Shown piece by piece: positions 1 to 9,003 of a DNA stretch of 64,000 nt (its first letter is position 1; each line of letters begins with the position of its first letter). This DNA is from Rhizobium tumorigenes (GTDB taxonomy: Bacteria; Pseudomonadota; Alphaproteobacteria; Rhizobiales; Rhizobiaceae). The stretch lies in NCBI RefSeq assembly GCF_003240565.2, contig NZ_CP117258.1, positions 62,001-126,000 of the forward strand, written 5' to 3'. The translations under genes were made by a program, and so were the position numbers. Under the pieces are notes generated by a model. The model did not search any database, was not told the origin of the DNA, and worked only from the letters and a program-made list of their open reading frames with translations.

Positions 1-388
1 ATTGCGTCAGAGCACTGACGGCGTCGGCCCCCTCGGGCTCGGTCGGCGAGAAATGGTAGTCGCCGACAAGCATGCCGAACGGCTCGCCTCCTGGCATGCC
101 GAATTCACGATTGTAAACCAGTTCGAACAGGTGGCTCTGGTCGAAATCGGAGGCTCTCTCCATGCTGCGCGCCAGCTCCAGCCAGCTGAAACTGAGGATC
201 TTGATCTTGACGTCGCCGCTGTGGCCGGATTCGCGCACGAGCATGGCGAGCCCACGCCAGCGCGCTTCCATGGCCTGGAAGTCGGGATGGTGCAGGATTT
301 CGTTCACCTGGCGGTTCAGAGCCTCGTCGATCAGTGCGATCAACTGGTCCGCCCGGCGCCTCCACTCTGTGCGAGAACCCATTGTCAT
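1..388 (-). CDS. Second TssC-like T6SS sheath large subunit (partial)
   Basis: The gene continues beyond the left edge, so only about 129 N-terminal codons are visible. The reading starts MTMGSRTEWRRRADQLIALIDE and contains an EARWRGLAMLVRES segment. A GMPGGEPFGMLVGDYHFSP segment matches the equivalent [18 protein letters not shown] stretch of the neighbouring tssC, so it is a TssC/ImpD-family paralogue. Agrobacterium-type imp clusters carry two tandem TssC-like genes, and this is the second. TssC with TssB forms the contractile sheath; the role of the paralogue cannot be read from this fragment. ATG at 388 or 382 are both possible, and the frame stays open upstream. It lies 123 bp after tssC in the same direction. 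Confidence 0.85.
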   Translation of the reverse strand, partial: MTMGSRTEWRRRADQLIALIDEALNRQVNEILHHPDFQAMEARWRGLAMLVRESGHSGDVKIKILSFSWLELARSMERASDFDQSHLFELVYNREFGMPGGEPFGMLVGDYHFSPTEPEGADAVSALTQ

Positions 389-477
389 CCTGGTGTCAGA
401 TCCAAAGCAGTTTCGGATAAGTGCCCCGCGGCAGCCGGTCCCGAACCCTGCGTGAAATTCTAAAGCGAGTTCGGGGC

Positions 478-504
478 GCACACGCGGCGGGGCGCCGCGT
501 GTGC
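478..504. other. Perfect 12-bp stem-loop between the two tssC genes
   Basis: Positions 478-489 and 493-504 are exact reverse complements (GCACACGCGGCG pairing with CGCCGCGTGTGC) around a GGG loop. The structure lies directly after the tssC stop codon and before the second tssC-like gene. There is no T-run on either side, so it is more likely an mRNA-stabilising or attenuating hairpin than a classical terminator. That role is inference. Confidence 0.7.
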
Positions 505-511
505 TGCCGCA

Positions 512-1993
512 TCAGGACTTGGACGGAATGCGCGCGACCATTCTGAGCGAGGTCGTCAGTTCCTCCATCTGCAACCATGGCCGCATCCAGGCGACGGCAT
601 TGTAAGCGCCCGGCTTGCCGGGAATTTCCTGGACGGTGACCTTGGCGTCGCGCAACGGGTATTTCGCGCGGGACTCTTCACCGGCTTCGTCATTGGCGTT
701 GACGTAGTTGGAAATCCAACGGTTCAGCCAGGCCTCGCAATCCTTGGCCTCCATGAACGAGCCGATCTTGTCTCGTCCCATGACCTTCAGGTAATGGGCA
801 AAGCGAGACGTGGCCATCATGTAGGGCAGGCGGGCCGAAACGGCTGCGTTCGCTGTCGCTTCCGGGCGGTCGTAGAGCTTTGGCTTGTGCGTCGTCTGCG
901 CACCGAAGAACACGGCATAGTCGGTGTTCTTGTAGTGGCAGAGCGGCAGGAAGCCGAGCTTGCCGAGTTCCGCATCGCGGCGGTCAGTAATTCCGACTTC
1001 CGTCGGGCATTTGAGATCGAGGTCGCCGTCGTCGCTGGCAAACACATGCATCGGCAGACCTTCAACCTTGCCGCCATTTTCCGCACCACGAATGGCGGTG
1101 CACCAGCCGCTCTTGGCAAAGGCTTCCGTCAACCGCGTGCCCATCACATAGGCAGCGTTCATCCAGCAGTAGTTCTCGTGCGGTAGTTCGCCATTCTTGG
1201 AGCCGCCGGTTTCGTCGTAGTTGAACTCGTCGATCCTGCTGGTTTGCGGTCCATAGGGCATGCGCGCCAGGACGCGTGGCATGGCCAGCGTGACGAAACG
1301 GCTGTCCTCGCTATCGCGCATCCCCCGCCATTTGGCGTATTCGACAGTTTCGAAGATTTTCTCGAGATCGCGTGGCTTAGCAAGTTCGCGGAAGTCGTCG
1401 AACCCGAACATACGCGGGCTGGCCGCCGAGATGAACGGCGCGAACGCTGCCGCCGCGATGGACGAGATGCCCTGCAGGAGCTGTACGTCGTCGAATGAAT
1501 TGTCGAACTCGTAATCGCCGATCAGGGCGCCCATCGGCTCGCCGCCGGGTGTGCCGAACTCGTCTTCGTAGACCGATTTGAACAGCCGTGACTGATCGAA
1601 CTCGACCGCCTTGGCCAGATCCTTGCTGACTTCACGCTTCGAAGCGTTCAGCACGCGGATCTTCAGGTTGACGCTGGTCTCGCTGTTCTTGACGAGATAC
1701 TGCAGCCCGCGCCATGTGCCTTCCAGCTTGACGAATTCGGGCGCCTGCATGATCGCAGCCAGCTGGGCCGAAATTGTCTTGTCGAGTTCAGCGATGGCGT
1801 TGTTCAGCGTGATCGTCAGATTACGGTCATAGGTGACTGTGCCGGCAAGGGCCTGGTCCGTCAGGGTACGCAACAGATCCTGGGCGCGATCCGGCTCTGT
1901 CTGGCGGGTGGCCGCAACGACCTTGGCGAGCAGATCGCCATCGGCGACAGCATCGGCCTGCTGCGGGGTCTGCAATTGCGTTTCAGTGCTCAT
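512..1993 (-). CDS. tssC: T6SS contractile sheath large subunit TssC
   Basis: This 493-aa protein is the usual length for TssC (VipB/ImpC/EvpB family). Together with TssB it polymerises into the cytoplasmic sheath whose contraction drives the Hcp tube and VgrG spike into a target cell. Family features include the N-terminal segment [18 protein letters not shown], the [15 protein letters not shown] motif, [11 protein letters not shown] and a C-terminal [18 protein letters not shown] stretch. The ATG at 1993 follows a good ribosome-binding site (AGGAAGG). It is the third gene of the tssA-tssB-tssC order on the minus strand, 115 bp after tssB. Confidence 0.97.
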   Translation of the reverse strand: MSTETQLQTPQQADAVADGDLLAKVVAATRQTEPDRAQDLLRTLTDQALAGTVTYDRNLTITLNNAIAELDKTISAQLAAIMQAPEFVKLEGTWRGLQYLVKNSETSVNLKIRVLNASKREVSKDLAKAVEFDQSRLFKSVYEDEFGTPGGEPMGALIGDYEFDNSFDDVQLLQGISSIAAAAFAPFISAASPRMFGFDDFRELAKPRDLEKIFETVEYAKWRGMRDSEDSRFVTLAMPRVLARMPYGPQTSRIDEFNYDETGGSKNGELPHENYCWMNAAYVMGTRLTEAFAKSGWCTAIRGAENGGKVEGLPMHVFASDDGDLDLKCPTEVGITDRRDAELGKLGFLPLCHYKNTDYAVFFGAQTTHKPKLYDRPEATANAAVSARLPYMMATSRFAHYLKVMGRDKIGSFMEAKDCEAWLNRWISNYVNANDEAGEESRAKYPLRDAKVTVQEIPGKPGAYNAVAWMRPWLQMEELTTSLRMVARIPSKS

Positions 1994-2108
1994 TGGTCAA
2001 ATCCTTCCTACCGGGACAGCGGCTCAGATCGTCTCATTCTGGAGCGCAGTGCTGTTCGAACAAAATGGTGGAGACGGCAGCTCACCGGACGGTGTGTGCT
2101 GCCAGCAC

Positions 2109-2633
2109 TCATTTGGCTGGGTTCGTTGCTTCACTCACCTTGTCGCGACCAAGCTGGGCAACGAGTTCGGACAGGTCGGCTTTGTTCTGCAGGATGTCTT
2201 CGAGCAGCCGTTCCAGCTCTTCGGAGCGGTCCGCCTTGCTCATCAGGTCGCGCAATTCGTTGCGGGCGTCGAGCAGGGCTTTCAGTGCAGGCACCTGGTT
2301 GACGATAGAGCCCGGATCGAAATCGTCCATGCTTTCGAATTTCAGCGAAACCGGAAGCTCGGTGCCGTCATTCTTCAGCGTGTTTTCGACGGATAGCGTT
2401 AGGCCGGGCGTCATGCGACGCATCACGTCGTCAAAATTGTCACGGTCGATCTGGACGAATTTCCGTTCGCCAAAGGGCTTCAACGGCTGCGTCGGTGTTC
2501 CGGAAAAGTCGCCGAGCACGCCGACGACGAACGGCAACTCCTTGACCACCATCGCGCCTTCGGTTTCGACTTCGTATTTGATATGGACACGGGGCTTGCG
2601 GACCCTTTCCAGTTTTTCATGCACGCTTGCCAT
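2109..2633 (-). CDS. tssB: T6SS contractile sheath small subunit TssB
   Basis: The 174-aa product has the TssB/VipA/ImpB signature: an N-terminal [20 protein letters not shown], then [13 protein letters not shown] and [17 protein letters not shown]. It is the small sheath subunit that pairs with TssC. A longer frame runs upstream to 2654, but the ATG at 2633 has an excellent Shine-Dalgarno sequence (AGGAAGGAG) at the right spacing and gives the usual N-terminus, so I start there. It sits between tssA and tssC, as is common in imp-type clusters. Confidence 0.96.
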   Translation of the reverse strand: MASVHEKLERVRKPRVHIKYEVETEGAMVVKELPFVVGVLGDFSGTPTQPLKPFGERKFVQIDRDNFDDVMRRMTPGLTLSVENTLKNDGTELPVSLKFESMDDFDPGSIVNQVPALKALLDARNELRDLMSKADRSEELERLLEDILQNKADLSELVAQLGRDKVSEATNPAK

Positions 2634-2719
2634 CGGTGTTCTCCTTCCTGCCATCGGCAGATCACGATTTCAGTCTTTTGCAGATTGCTGTCGGGCAAGG
2701 CCCGTCGTCAGTTGCGCCT

Positions 2720-3793
2720 TCAACCTCCAGATTTGTCGGTCGAGGGGTTTATGCCGGCCGCGGTCAAAACCGCGTAGCGGGTGTTCTGTTCAGGGAGAAG
2801 TTCGGCGAGGAGTTCGGAGAAATCCATCCGTCCCCGGCGCACAAGCGTCTCTATCGAAAGAGCAATCGGCGAATGCGGCTCGGTTCGGCGAAAGTAACGG
2901 GCGACCACAGCCAATATCTCGAACGCCTGCTCGCGAGAGCGGATCGTATCTGCCGTCAGCGGTCGCGCTGCCGCCGGGTCGGCCTGAGGTTGTTCGGAAA
3001 CGGATACCTGCATCTCGGGACCGTTTGCCGTTGCCGGAGGTTCCGGATCGGCTGCCTCGATACCTGCAAGAACCCGGATTGCGGCCGCCACTTCCTGCAA
3101 TGCATTGCGGGTATTCGAGCTTGGCGGAGCCTGGTTTCCACACTTCTGATCCAGGATTTCAACGAGCCTATCATAGGCCTGGATGCAATCGGTAACCGAC
3201 GCCAAATGGTTTTTCATGGCTGCGACACCGGCCTCGGTCGCGGCCTGCTCTAGCTCTTCGCGGCGATGCGACTGTCCATTTCGCTGTCCGAGCTGGAAGT
3301 CCCAAAGTGAGAATTGGCCGAATTTTCCGTCTGCAACCAGCGACGTCAGGCGGATGGCCTGGATTATCGTGCCTTCTCCGCCGATGCCATTAAGTCCAGC
3401 GAGCGGCGCAAAGCGTTCCTCGAAGTCGTCGTCGCCGATAGAATGAAGAGTATCGAAGTAGTTGTCCAAAAGCGACGCAGTGGCAACGTAGACATCCCGT
3501 AATCCTTCGAAGCCTCTTATCCTTAATTGAGCTTCAGCAAGCCACGCTAATACTTCGATGTCCTTGGTCTTTGAAGAAAGAAGTTGCAATCCAAGATTGT
3601 TGACATCCTGCCACGCCGGGGCCACTCCAATAGTCTCACCCGGATCTATTGCACGCTCTGCAGTTCTCGCTGACGTTCTTGCATCCTTAATACTATAGTA
3701 TATCCCGCGCAATGTAGCGCTGTCGCGCACGTTTTCTCCGCACGGACTGTATTGATCAATGGGATCTGCAATCTGAAGCACATTCACGCGCAA
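2720..3793 (-). CDS. tssA: T6SS baseplate/cap protein TssA
   Basis: The product is about 355 aa with an ImpA N-terminal domain (residues about 8-130). Motifs are DPIDQYSPCGENVRDSATLR near the start and IEVLAWLAEAQLRIRGFEGLRD. TssA helps assemble the baseplate and initiate or cap sheath polymerisation. No ATG start is available: TTG at 3793 and GTG at 3787 and 3781 all follow a CAGGAG ribosome-binding site, so the start is uncertain by a few codons. It is the first gene of the minus-strand operon and is divergent from clpV across a 245-bp gap. Confidence 0.93.
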   Translation of the reverse strand: MRVNVLQIADPIDQYSPCGENVRDSATLRGIYYSIKDARTSARTAERAIDPGETIGVAPAWQDVNNLGLQLLSSKTKDIEVLAWLAEAQLRIRGFEGLRDVYVATASLLDNYFDTLHSIGDDDFEERFAPLAGLNGIGGEGTIIQAIRLTSLVADGKFGQFSLWDFQLGQRNGQSHRREELEQAATEAGVAAMKNHLASVTDCIQAYDRLVEILDQKCGNQAPPSSNTRNALQEVAAAIRVLAGIEAADPEPPATANGPEMQVSVSEQPQADPAAARPLTADTIRSREQAFEILAVVARYFRRTEPHSPIALSIETLVRRGRMDFSELLAELLPEQNTRYAVLTAAGINPSTDKSGG

Positions 3794-3852
3794 GATACTC
3801 CTGAGATCGACGGGGATATGCTTAATAAATTAGAAACAGGCAACTTCTTGTC

Positions 3853-3881
3853 ATAATTGGCGCCGCATTTTTCTTTGTCAA
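3853..3881 (-). promoter_or_regulatory. Putative sigma-70 promoter of the tssA operon
   Basis: On the minus strand a perfect -35 TTGACA (3881-3876) is separated by 17 bp from AATTAT (3858-3853), about 60 bp upstream of tssA. It lies in the divergent tssA/clpV intergenic region (3794-4038). A second TTGACA on the plus strand (3922-3927) could serve clpV but has no convincing -10 box. Confidence 0.45.
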
Positions 3882-4038
3882 CCTCCGTAAGACCACGACA
3901 CATTTGTGACAATTTTAGGAATTGACAAATTTCAAGATAGAGGTTTTTTTGATCTGGACAAGGCTGGGTTGCCGCCCTAGTTGTCGTTTTGCATTTCGAA
4001 AGACCACAGAACTTCCTCAAAAAGGCAGGGCCTGCTGG

Positions 4039-6816
4039 ATGTCGAATATCGATATCAGTCGTCTGATCAGAACTCTCGATCAGAACTTACGTGTCGGTCT
4101 TGAGACAGGTGCGTCGCTTGCGGCGCGTCACCAACACCCGGTCGTGGAAGTCTCGCATTGGCTTCGTGCGCTGTTAGACTTGCCGGAATACTCCGCCATA
4201 CTTGAAGAGCTAAACATCTCGAGCGAGAGTTTGCGCAGCGAACTCGATACCGCCGTTGCCGACATGGCACGCGAGGAGCAAGCTTCTCTGGCGCTCTCCC
4301 AAAACCTTCTCGCTCTGGCGCGCGAAGCTTGGCTGACAGCATCCCTGCAATACGGACGGAGCAAAGTCGTCTTTCTCGACCTGCTGGCTGCTCTGAGCAC
4401 CGATTCCGGATTGCGGGTTGTCGCGCGCGGCATCGCGCCGTCGCTGCGCCGTCTCGACAGGGCCAAGCTAGACCTGCTGCTGGAAAATGCAGCAAACTCT
4501 CCGCAGGATAATTCCAACCCGACACCAACACCTTCGCCCGTTTCGACCGCCGAAAACGAGTTTCTGCGCCTCTACACCCGCGACATGACCTCAGATGCCC
4601 GCGACGGCAGGATTGATCCGGTTATCGGTCGGGACAGCGAGTTGCGTCAGGTCGTCGATATCCTGATGCGCAGGCGGCAAAACAATCCCATCCTCGTCGG
4701 CGAGGCGGGTGTCGGCAAGACAGCAGTTGCCGAGGCCTTCGCGCTCGAAATCGTCGCCGGCAATGTGCCCGAGCGACTGAAGGACGTTAAACTACTGTTG
4801 CTGGACCTCAGCCTGCTGCAGGCAGGCGCGGGCGTTAAAGGCGAGTTCGAGCGGCGCTTGCATGGGGTTGTCGACGCTGTCAAGTCCTCGACCTCTCCGA
4901 TCATCCTGTTTATCGACGAGGCCCATGGCCTTATCGGAGCCGGTGGTCAGGCGGGGCAGGGGGATGCTGCAAATATCCTGAAGCCGGCCCTGGCGCGCGG
5001 CGAACTCCGGACGATAGCAGCGACGACGTGGAGCGAATACAAGCGGTTCATCGAAAAAGATGCTGCCTTGACCCGTCGTTTCCAGATGGTCCAGGTTCTC
5101 GAGCCGGATGAGCAGACCGCGATCCGCATGCTGCGTGGCGTCGCTGAAAACCTAAAAAAACACCATCAGGTCCGCATTCGAGACGAGGCAATCGTCGCCG
5201 CCGTGCAGCTTTCGGCGCGCTATATGCCATCCCGGCAACTGCCGGACAAGGCAATCAGCCTGATCGACACCGCCGCCGCCGCAGTTGCCCTTTCGAGGCA
5301 GACCGTACCGGAGGCGATGCGGCAGCTCACCAGCGAGCGTGATCTCCTGGCGCAGGAAGCAGCCTGGTTGCGCAATGAGCCCCAGACCCCGGAAACGGCA
5401 GCGCGGATTGCCGAGATAGAGGCGACGGCGGTCGCCATTGCCTCCGAAATCGAAACCGTCCAGGCCAAGCTCGACGAAGAGATACGCCTGGCGCGCGAGG
5501 CGGACAGGCTCGAGTCCCTCTTCAGTGAGGACGGCAGTGTCGCGGAGATGAGCGCCGGCGAGGCCTCGGCCGTGGCAGACAACATCGCGTCCTTCCCGAC
5601 CCAACCGATGAGTGCGGAGGGCGCCAGAGCCGCCTTGGTGGCGGCGGAGCAAACTCTTTCGGGTGTCGCCGGCGAAAAGCCACTCGTGCCCCGGGTGGTC
5701 AACAGGGATGTCGTAGCTGCCGTGGTGGCACGTTGGACAGGGATACCGGTCGGCAAGCTTCTGTCGGATCAGGTCGGGACGGTCAAATCGCTCGATGCAA
5801 AACTCAAGGAGCGGGTTCTTGGGCAGGATGCGGCGATTGACCGGATTGCGGCTGCCATGCGCGCCGCCCGTGCCGGTCTTTCCGACCCTCGTCGTCCGCC
5901 GGCAGTCTTCCTGCTGGTGGGGATGTCCGGTACCGGTAAGACCGAGACCGCGCTTTCGCTTGCCGACATGCTCTATGGCGGACCGCAGCATCTGACGACG
6001 ATCAACATGTCGGAATTCAAGGAGGAGCACAAGATTTCCATGCTTCTCGGCTCGCCTCCCGGCTATGTCGGCTACGGCGAGGGCGGGGTTCTGACAGAGG
6101 CGGTACGGCGGCGTCCCTATGGCGTGCTCCTGCTCGACGAAATCGACAAGGCACACCAGGGCGTCCAGGAAATCTTCTACCAGGTGTTCGACAAGGGTGT
6201 GTTGCGCGACGGCGAAGGTCGCGACATCGACTTCAAGAACACCACCATTTTCATGACCGCCAATACTGGGTCGGAATTACTGGCGACACTCGCGACAGAC
6301 CCCGACACAATGCCGGAAGGCGAGGCGCTCGAGGCGTTGCTTCTGCCTGAGCTACAAAAGCATTTCAAGCCGGCCTTCCTTGGCCGCACCACCATCCTGC
6401 CTTTCATGCCGCTCCAGGCAGAGACGCTTGCCGGGATTGTGGACATCCAGATCGAGCGCATCCGGCAGCGGATAGGCTCGGCTTACGGGACATCGGTGTC
6501 GCTTTCCAAGGAGGCGCGTGAAAGTCTGGTGGGCAGGGCCAAGGCGAGCGAGATGGGGGCACGGGCTATCGAGATCATGATTGCCCGCGACCTCATGCCC
6601 GTCCTGTCGACCTTCTTCCTGGATGCGGTATCGGAAGGTCGCAAGGTCGCTACCATCGCCATCGAGTACAGCGCACACGGCTTCGGCATCACTGCCGGCG
6701 ACGCGGGCGCCCAACCGCAATTCGTCCCGCCGGGGGAAAACCGGGAGGCGGATATCAATCCCCGAAATGCCAAGCGCGCTCGGGGAACAGCACGACGAGA
6801 GGCAAAGACGCCTTAG
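4039..6816 (+). CDS. tssH: T6SS AAA+ ATPase ClpV (TssH)
   Basis: This 925-aa ClpB/ClpV-family disaggregase recycles contracted TssB/TssC sheaths. It has an N-terminal Clp repeat domain and two AAA+ modules. The first Walker A is GEAGVGKT (about residues 221-228) with Walker B ILFIDEAH; the second is GMSGTGKT (about 628-635) with LLLDEIDKAH. A coiled-coil middle region (about 410-530) and a C-terminal ClpB D2-small domain follow. The frame is open from 3922, but the ATG at 4039 gives the family N-terminus MSNIDISRLIRTLDQNLR. The extra tail after residue 890 is low-complexity. It heads the plus-strand clpV-hcp-effector series. Confidence 0.97.
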   Translation: MSNIDISRLIRTLDQNLRVGLETGASLAARHQHPVVEVSHWLRALLDLPEYSAILEELNISSESLRSELDTAVADMAREEQASLALSQNLLALAREAWLTASLQYGRSKVVFLDLLAALSTDSGLRVVARGIAPSLRRLDRAKLDLLLENAANSPQDNSNPTPTPSPVSTAENEFLRLYTRDMTSDARDGRIDPVIGRDSELRQVVDILMRRRQNNPILVGEAGVGKTAVAEAFALEIVAGNVPERLKDVKLLLLDLSLLQAGAGVKGEFERRLHGVVDAVKSSTSPIILFIDEAHGLIGAGGQAGQGDAANILKPALARGELRTIAATTWSEYKRFIEKDAALTRRFQMVQVLEPDEQTAIRMLRGVAENLKKHHQVRIRDEAIVAAVQLSARYMPSRQLPDKAISLIDTAAAAVALSRQTVPEAMRQLTSERDLLAQEAAWLRNEPQTPETAARIAEIEATAVAIASEIETVQAKLDEEIRLAREADRLESLFSEDGSVAEMSAGEASAVADNIASFPTQPMSAEGARAALVAAEQTLSGVAGEKPLVPRVVNRDVVAAVVARWTGIPVGKLLSDQVGTVKSLDAKLKERVLGQDAAIDRIAAAMRAARAGLSDPRRPPAVFLLVGMSGTGKTETALSLADMLYGGPQHLTTINMSEFKEEHKISMLLGSPPGYVGYGEGGVLTEAVRRRPYGVLLLDEIDKAHQGVQEIFYQVFDKGVLRDGEGRDIDFKNTTIFMTANTGSELLATLATDPDTMPEGEALEALLLPELQKHFKPAFLGRTTILPFMPLQAETLAGIVDIQIERIRQRIGSAYGTSVSLSKEARESLVGRAKASEMGARAIEIMIARDLMPVLSTFFLDAVSEGRKVATIAIEYSAHGFGITAGDAGAQPQFVPPGENREADINPRNAKRARGTARREAKTP

Positions 6817-6855
6817 ACGCAACGAGGCAATAATCCGATCACAGGAGAGTTATGC

Positions 6856-7332
6856 ATGCCGATTTATCTGCAGATCGATGGTATTCAGGGTGATGCAACG
6901 CATGAGCAGCATCGCAAATGGATGGATATCGAAGCCATCCACTGGAATGTTTCCCGCAACATGAACACCTCTGCGGGTTCCGCAGCCAACCGCGAAGCGT
7001 CCGAGCCGACGATTTCGGAAGTTATCCTGACCAAGGTCAGCGACTCCTCGTCGACCAAGCTGTTCCAGGAAGCTTGCTCCGGCCGCACCGGTAAGCGGAC
7101 AGTGATCCATCTCGTCACGACCGGTAACCCCGGCGAGACCTATATCGAATATAACCTCACCAACACCCTGATCGCCAGCTATTCGATCGATTCCAACGGT
7201 GACCGGCCGATCGAAACGATTAAGCTCAACTTCACCAAGATGGAAGTGAAGTACACGCCGTTCGACGAGAACCAGTCGCCGCAGTCGCCGATGATCGCTT
7301 CCTACGATCTCGCCACCACCAAGGCGGCTTAA
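6856..7332 (+). CDS. hcp: T6SS tube protein Hcp
   Basis: The 158-aa Hcp/TssD protein forms the hexameric rings stacked into the expelled tube, and small effectors can ride inside it. Family features are MPIYLQIDGIQGDATHEQHRKWM at the start, a VSRNMNTSAGS loop, EPTISEVILTKVSDSSS and the C-terminal IKLNFTKMEVKYTPFD. The ATG at 6856 follows AGGAGA. It sits 39 bp after clpV. Confidence 0.97.
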   Translation: MPIYLQIDGIQGDATHEQHRKWMDIEAIHWNVSRNMNTSAGSAANREASEPTISEVILTKVSDSSSTKLFQEACSGRTGKRTVIHLVTTGNPGETYIEYNLTNTLIASYSIDSNGDRPIETIKLNFTKMEVKYTPFDENQSPQSPMIASYDLATTKAA

Positions 7333-7348
7333 CGACCTCAACGATAGC

Positions 7349-7372
7349 GGGCGCCGGATCGATCCGGCGCCC
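7349..7372. other. Perfect 24-bp palindrome downstream of hcp
   Basis: The two halves, GGGCGCCGGATC and GATCCGGCGCCC, are exact reverse complements 16 bp after the hcp stop codon. As RNA they would form a strong hairpin. There is no following T-run. It could attenuate transcription so that hcp message greatly exceeds that of downstream cargo genes, or stabilise the hcp 3' end; this is inference. Confidence 0.65.
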
Positions 7373-7406
7373 CTGACCCATGCACTTTGCTTTGAGGAGA
7401 TTGCGG

Positions 7407-8000
7407 ATGGGCAATCCTGACATCGATAAGGTCGCGTTGACGGACTACAATTTGATCGTCGAGGAGGTTTTCGACGAGAGCATCTTCGGCATGGTGGCAC
7501 CGAACAAGAAGATCGGCGGCATCAAGCTCGTCGGGACCAGCCACCTGCAAGTCGTCCGGCGGGTCTTCACGATCACCGCTGGCGAAGACGTCTACTTCAA
7601 GGGACGGAGAATCCAGGGATCGCCCGGCGCTAGCGAATGGCTTTCGGAATTCATAAAGCCCGGAAAACAGATCACCACCCGGCCGAATGGAAAGGTCGGT
7701 GTGCTCAATCGCTATGTCGGCAAGAAGAGCATTTTCACCGCAAAGGCCCTCGAGCACTACAAGAAATCGCTGACGCTGCCCTTCATGCGCATACTCGGCG
7801 AAGATCCCGCGCCCACCCGACTGCTCTACGGCAACCCTGCGGTGACCTTCCTGGAAAAGAAGGACGAAAATCCGATCGCTGCAGCCTACTTCAACACGCG
7901 AACCAACAGGCTCGATCTGCTTCACTATTTCGAACGGCACACGCTGGTCGACAATTTCGTGCGGCATTTCTCGCAAGGCTCGCTTGCGGCAACCGGCTGA
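7407..8000 (+). CDS. Uncharacterised T6SS-cluster protein (197 aa)
   Basis: I do not recognise this family. The ATG at 7407 follows GAGGAGA and gives MGNPDIDKVALTDYNLIVEEV. The protein is soluble-looking, with no signal peptide or membrane segment, and has basic patches such as FKGRRIQ and KPGKQITTRPNGKVG. The C-terminal third is better ordered (YFNTRTNRLDLLHYFERHTLVDNFVRHF). Its place between hcp and the RNase A-like effector suggests a chaperone/adaptor, a small Hcp-loaded effector, or an immunity protein. No catalytic motif is evident to choose between these. Confidence 0.75.
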   Translation: MGNPDIDKVALTDYNLIVEEVFDESIFGMVAPNKKIGGIKLVGTSHLQVVRRVFTITAGEDVYFKGRRIQGSPGASEWLSEFIKPGKQITTRPNGKVGVLNRYVGKKSIFTAKALEHYKKSLTLPFMRILGEDPAPTRLLYGNPAVTFLEKKDENPIAAAYFNTRTNRLDLLHYFERHTLVDNFVRHFSQGSLAATG

Positions 8001-8103
8001 GGATCGACAAAATGGCAAAGATCGCTCCCGAGAGAGGGCAGACTTTCAGCACCCTGCCTCTGCCGGGAGCGCTCTTTGAGCATGTCGTTGGAAGGGGCAG
8101 GCC

Positions 8104-8985
8104 ATGACAGCGTTGGCGAATGCGCGTGTGGCGCCCGGTTCCGCCGACGAGCCCCAGGACGGTCTGAGGCTCGCTTTGTCACCGACCCAGCTGGCAGCGG
8201 TGCTGGAGAACGAGACGCTGGAGCCGCAGGGCACCATCGGCAACCGCATCATCGGCGGCCTGCGGTTGCTGGGTTGCGGCACGGAATTGCTGGGGGCCAC
8301 CGCGCTTCTGGCGGCGCCCGAACCGACCATGGTCACAAAGGCGGGCGGCCTGGCTCTCGGGGCTCACGGCCTTGATCAGTGTGTCACCGGGGGCCGTCAA
8401 ATCTGGAGCGGGCGCAATCTGAGCTCGCTTTCCGAGCAGGGCGTCACGTCGCTGGCGAAAAGCCTCGGCGCCAGCCCGGAGACAGCCGCGAACGTTTCGC
8501 TTGCTGTTGAAATTCTGGTGCCGCTCGCAGGGTCGGCGATAGCGGGTGCCGTTCGCGTCGGCGCGGTCCGTGCCGGACGGATCTCGCTGATGCGCCAGGA
8601 GGCAGAGGATGGCGTATCCGTCGGCGGCCATACCGTCGCCCGACATGTCGGCTGGACAGACCAGGAGCTGCTCGAGCGGATGAGCGAGATGGCGAGCCGC
8701 GGGCGGGCCCCGAAATCCATCTCCACCTACAGCGACCTCGTTACCGCCGAACGCGCCGTGACGCGCACGCTGCAGACCAACCGGGCGCGGATCATTGCCT
8801 GGTCCAAAAATGCAGGAACGGGAAACGTCCTCAAGCTTGAAATGGATTTCGGGCGAAACGTCGGACGGGGAATTTTGAAATCGACGCAGAAAATTCAGCC
8901 GATGACCCGGGTGCAAGTGCGGTTGATGCGCGAGACCTATGCCGGCCGACCCTATTTCGTCCTCACCTCCTTTCCCATCCCATGA
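8104..8985 (+). CDS. T6SS effector with C-terminal RNase A-like toxin domain
   Basis: This 293-aa protein ends in a domain (about residues 172-293) matching the bacterial CdiA-CT RNase A-like family. It has GGHTVARHVG (His176, His181), YSDLVTAERAVTRTLQTNRARI, a GRNVGRGI segment and the terminal YFVLTSFP. The paired His residues and the terminal Thr fit an RNase A-type His/Lys/Thr active site. The N-terminal 170 residues contain two hydrophobic, glycine-rich stretches (about 48-90 and 130-160) that may aid delivery or membrane crossing. The next gene encodes a CdiI_2-like immunity protein and vgrG follows, so delivery on the VgrG spike is likely. Predicted action, by inference: RNA cleavage in the target cytoplasm. 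Confidence 0.83.
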   Translation: MTALANARVAPGSADEPQDGLRLALSPTQLAAVLENETLEPQGTIGNRIIGGLRLLGCGTELLGATALLAAPEPTMVTKAGGLALGAHGLDQCVTGGRQIWSGRNLSSLSEQGVTSLAKSLGASPETAANVSLAVEILVPLAGSAIAGAVRVGAVRAGRISLMRQEAEDGVSVGGHTVARHVGWTDQELLERMSEMASRGRAPKSISTYSDLVTAERAVTRTLQTNRARIIAWSKNAGTGNVLKLEMDFGRNVGRGILKSTQKIQPMTRVQVRLMRETYAGRPYFVLTSFPIP

Positions 8986-9003
8986 TGCAGGAGAAAGAGC
9001 CGA

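Noticed and set aside
1993..3195. 400-aa plus-strand frame across tssB and tssA
   Set aside because: It is antisense to two clear T6SS genes and has Ser/Arg-rich shadow composition.
5152..6156. 334-aa open frame antisense to clpV
   Set aside because: It is a high-GC shadow of the clpV AAA+ domains, with no recognisable protein pattern.
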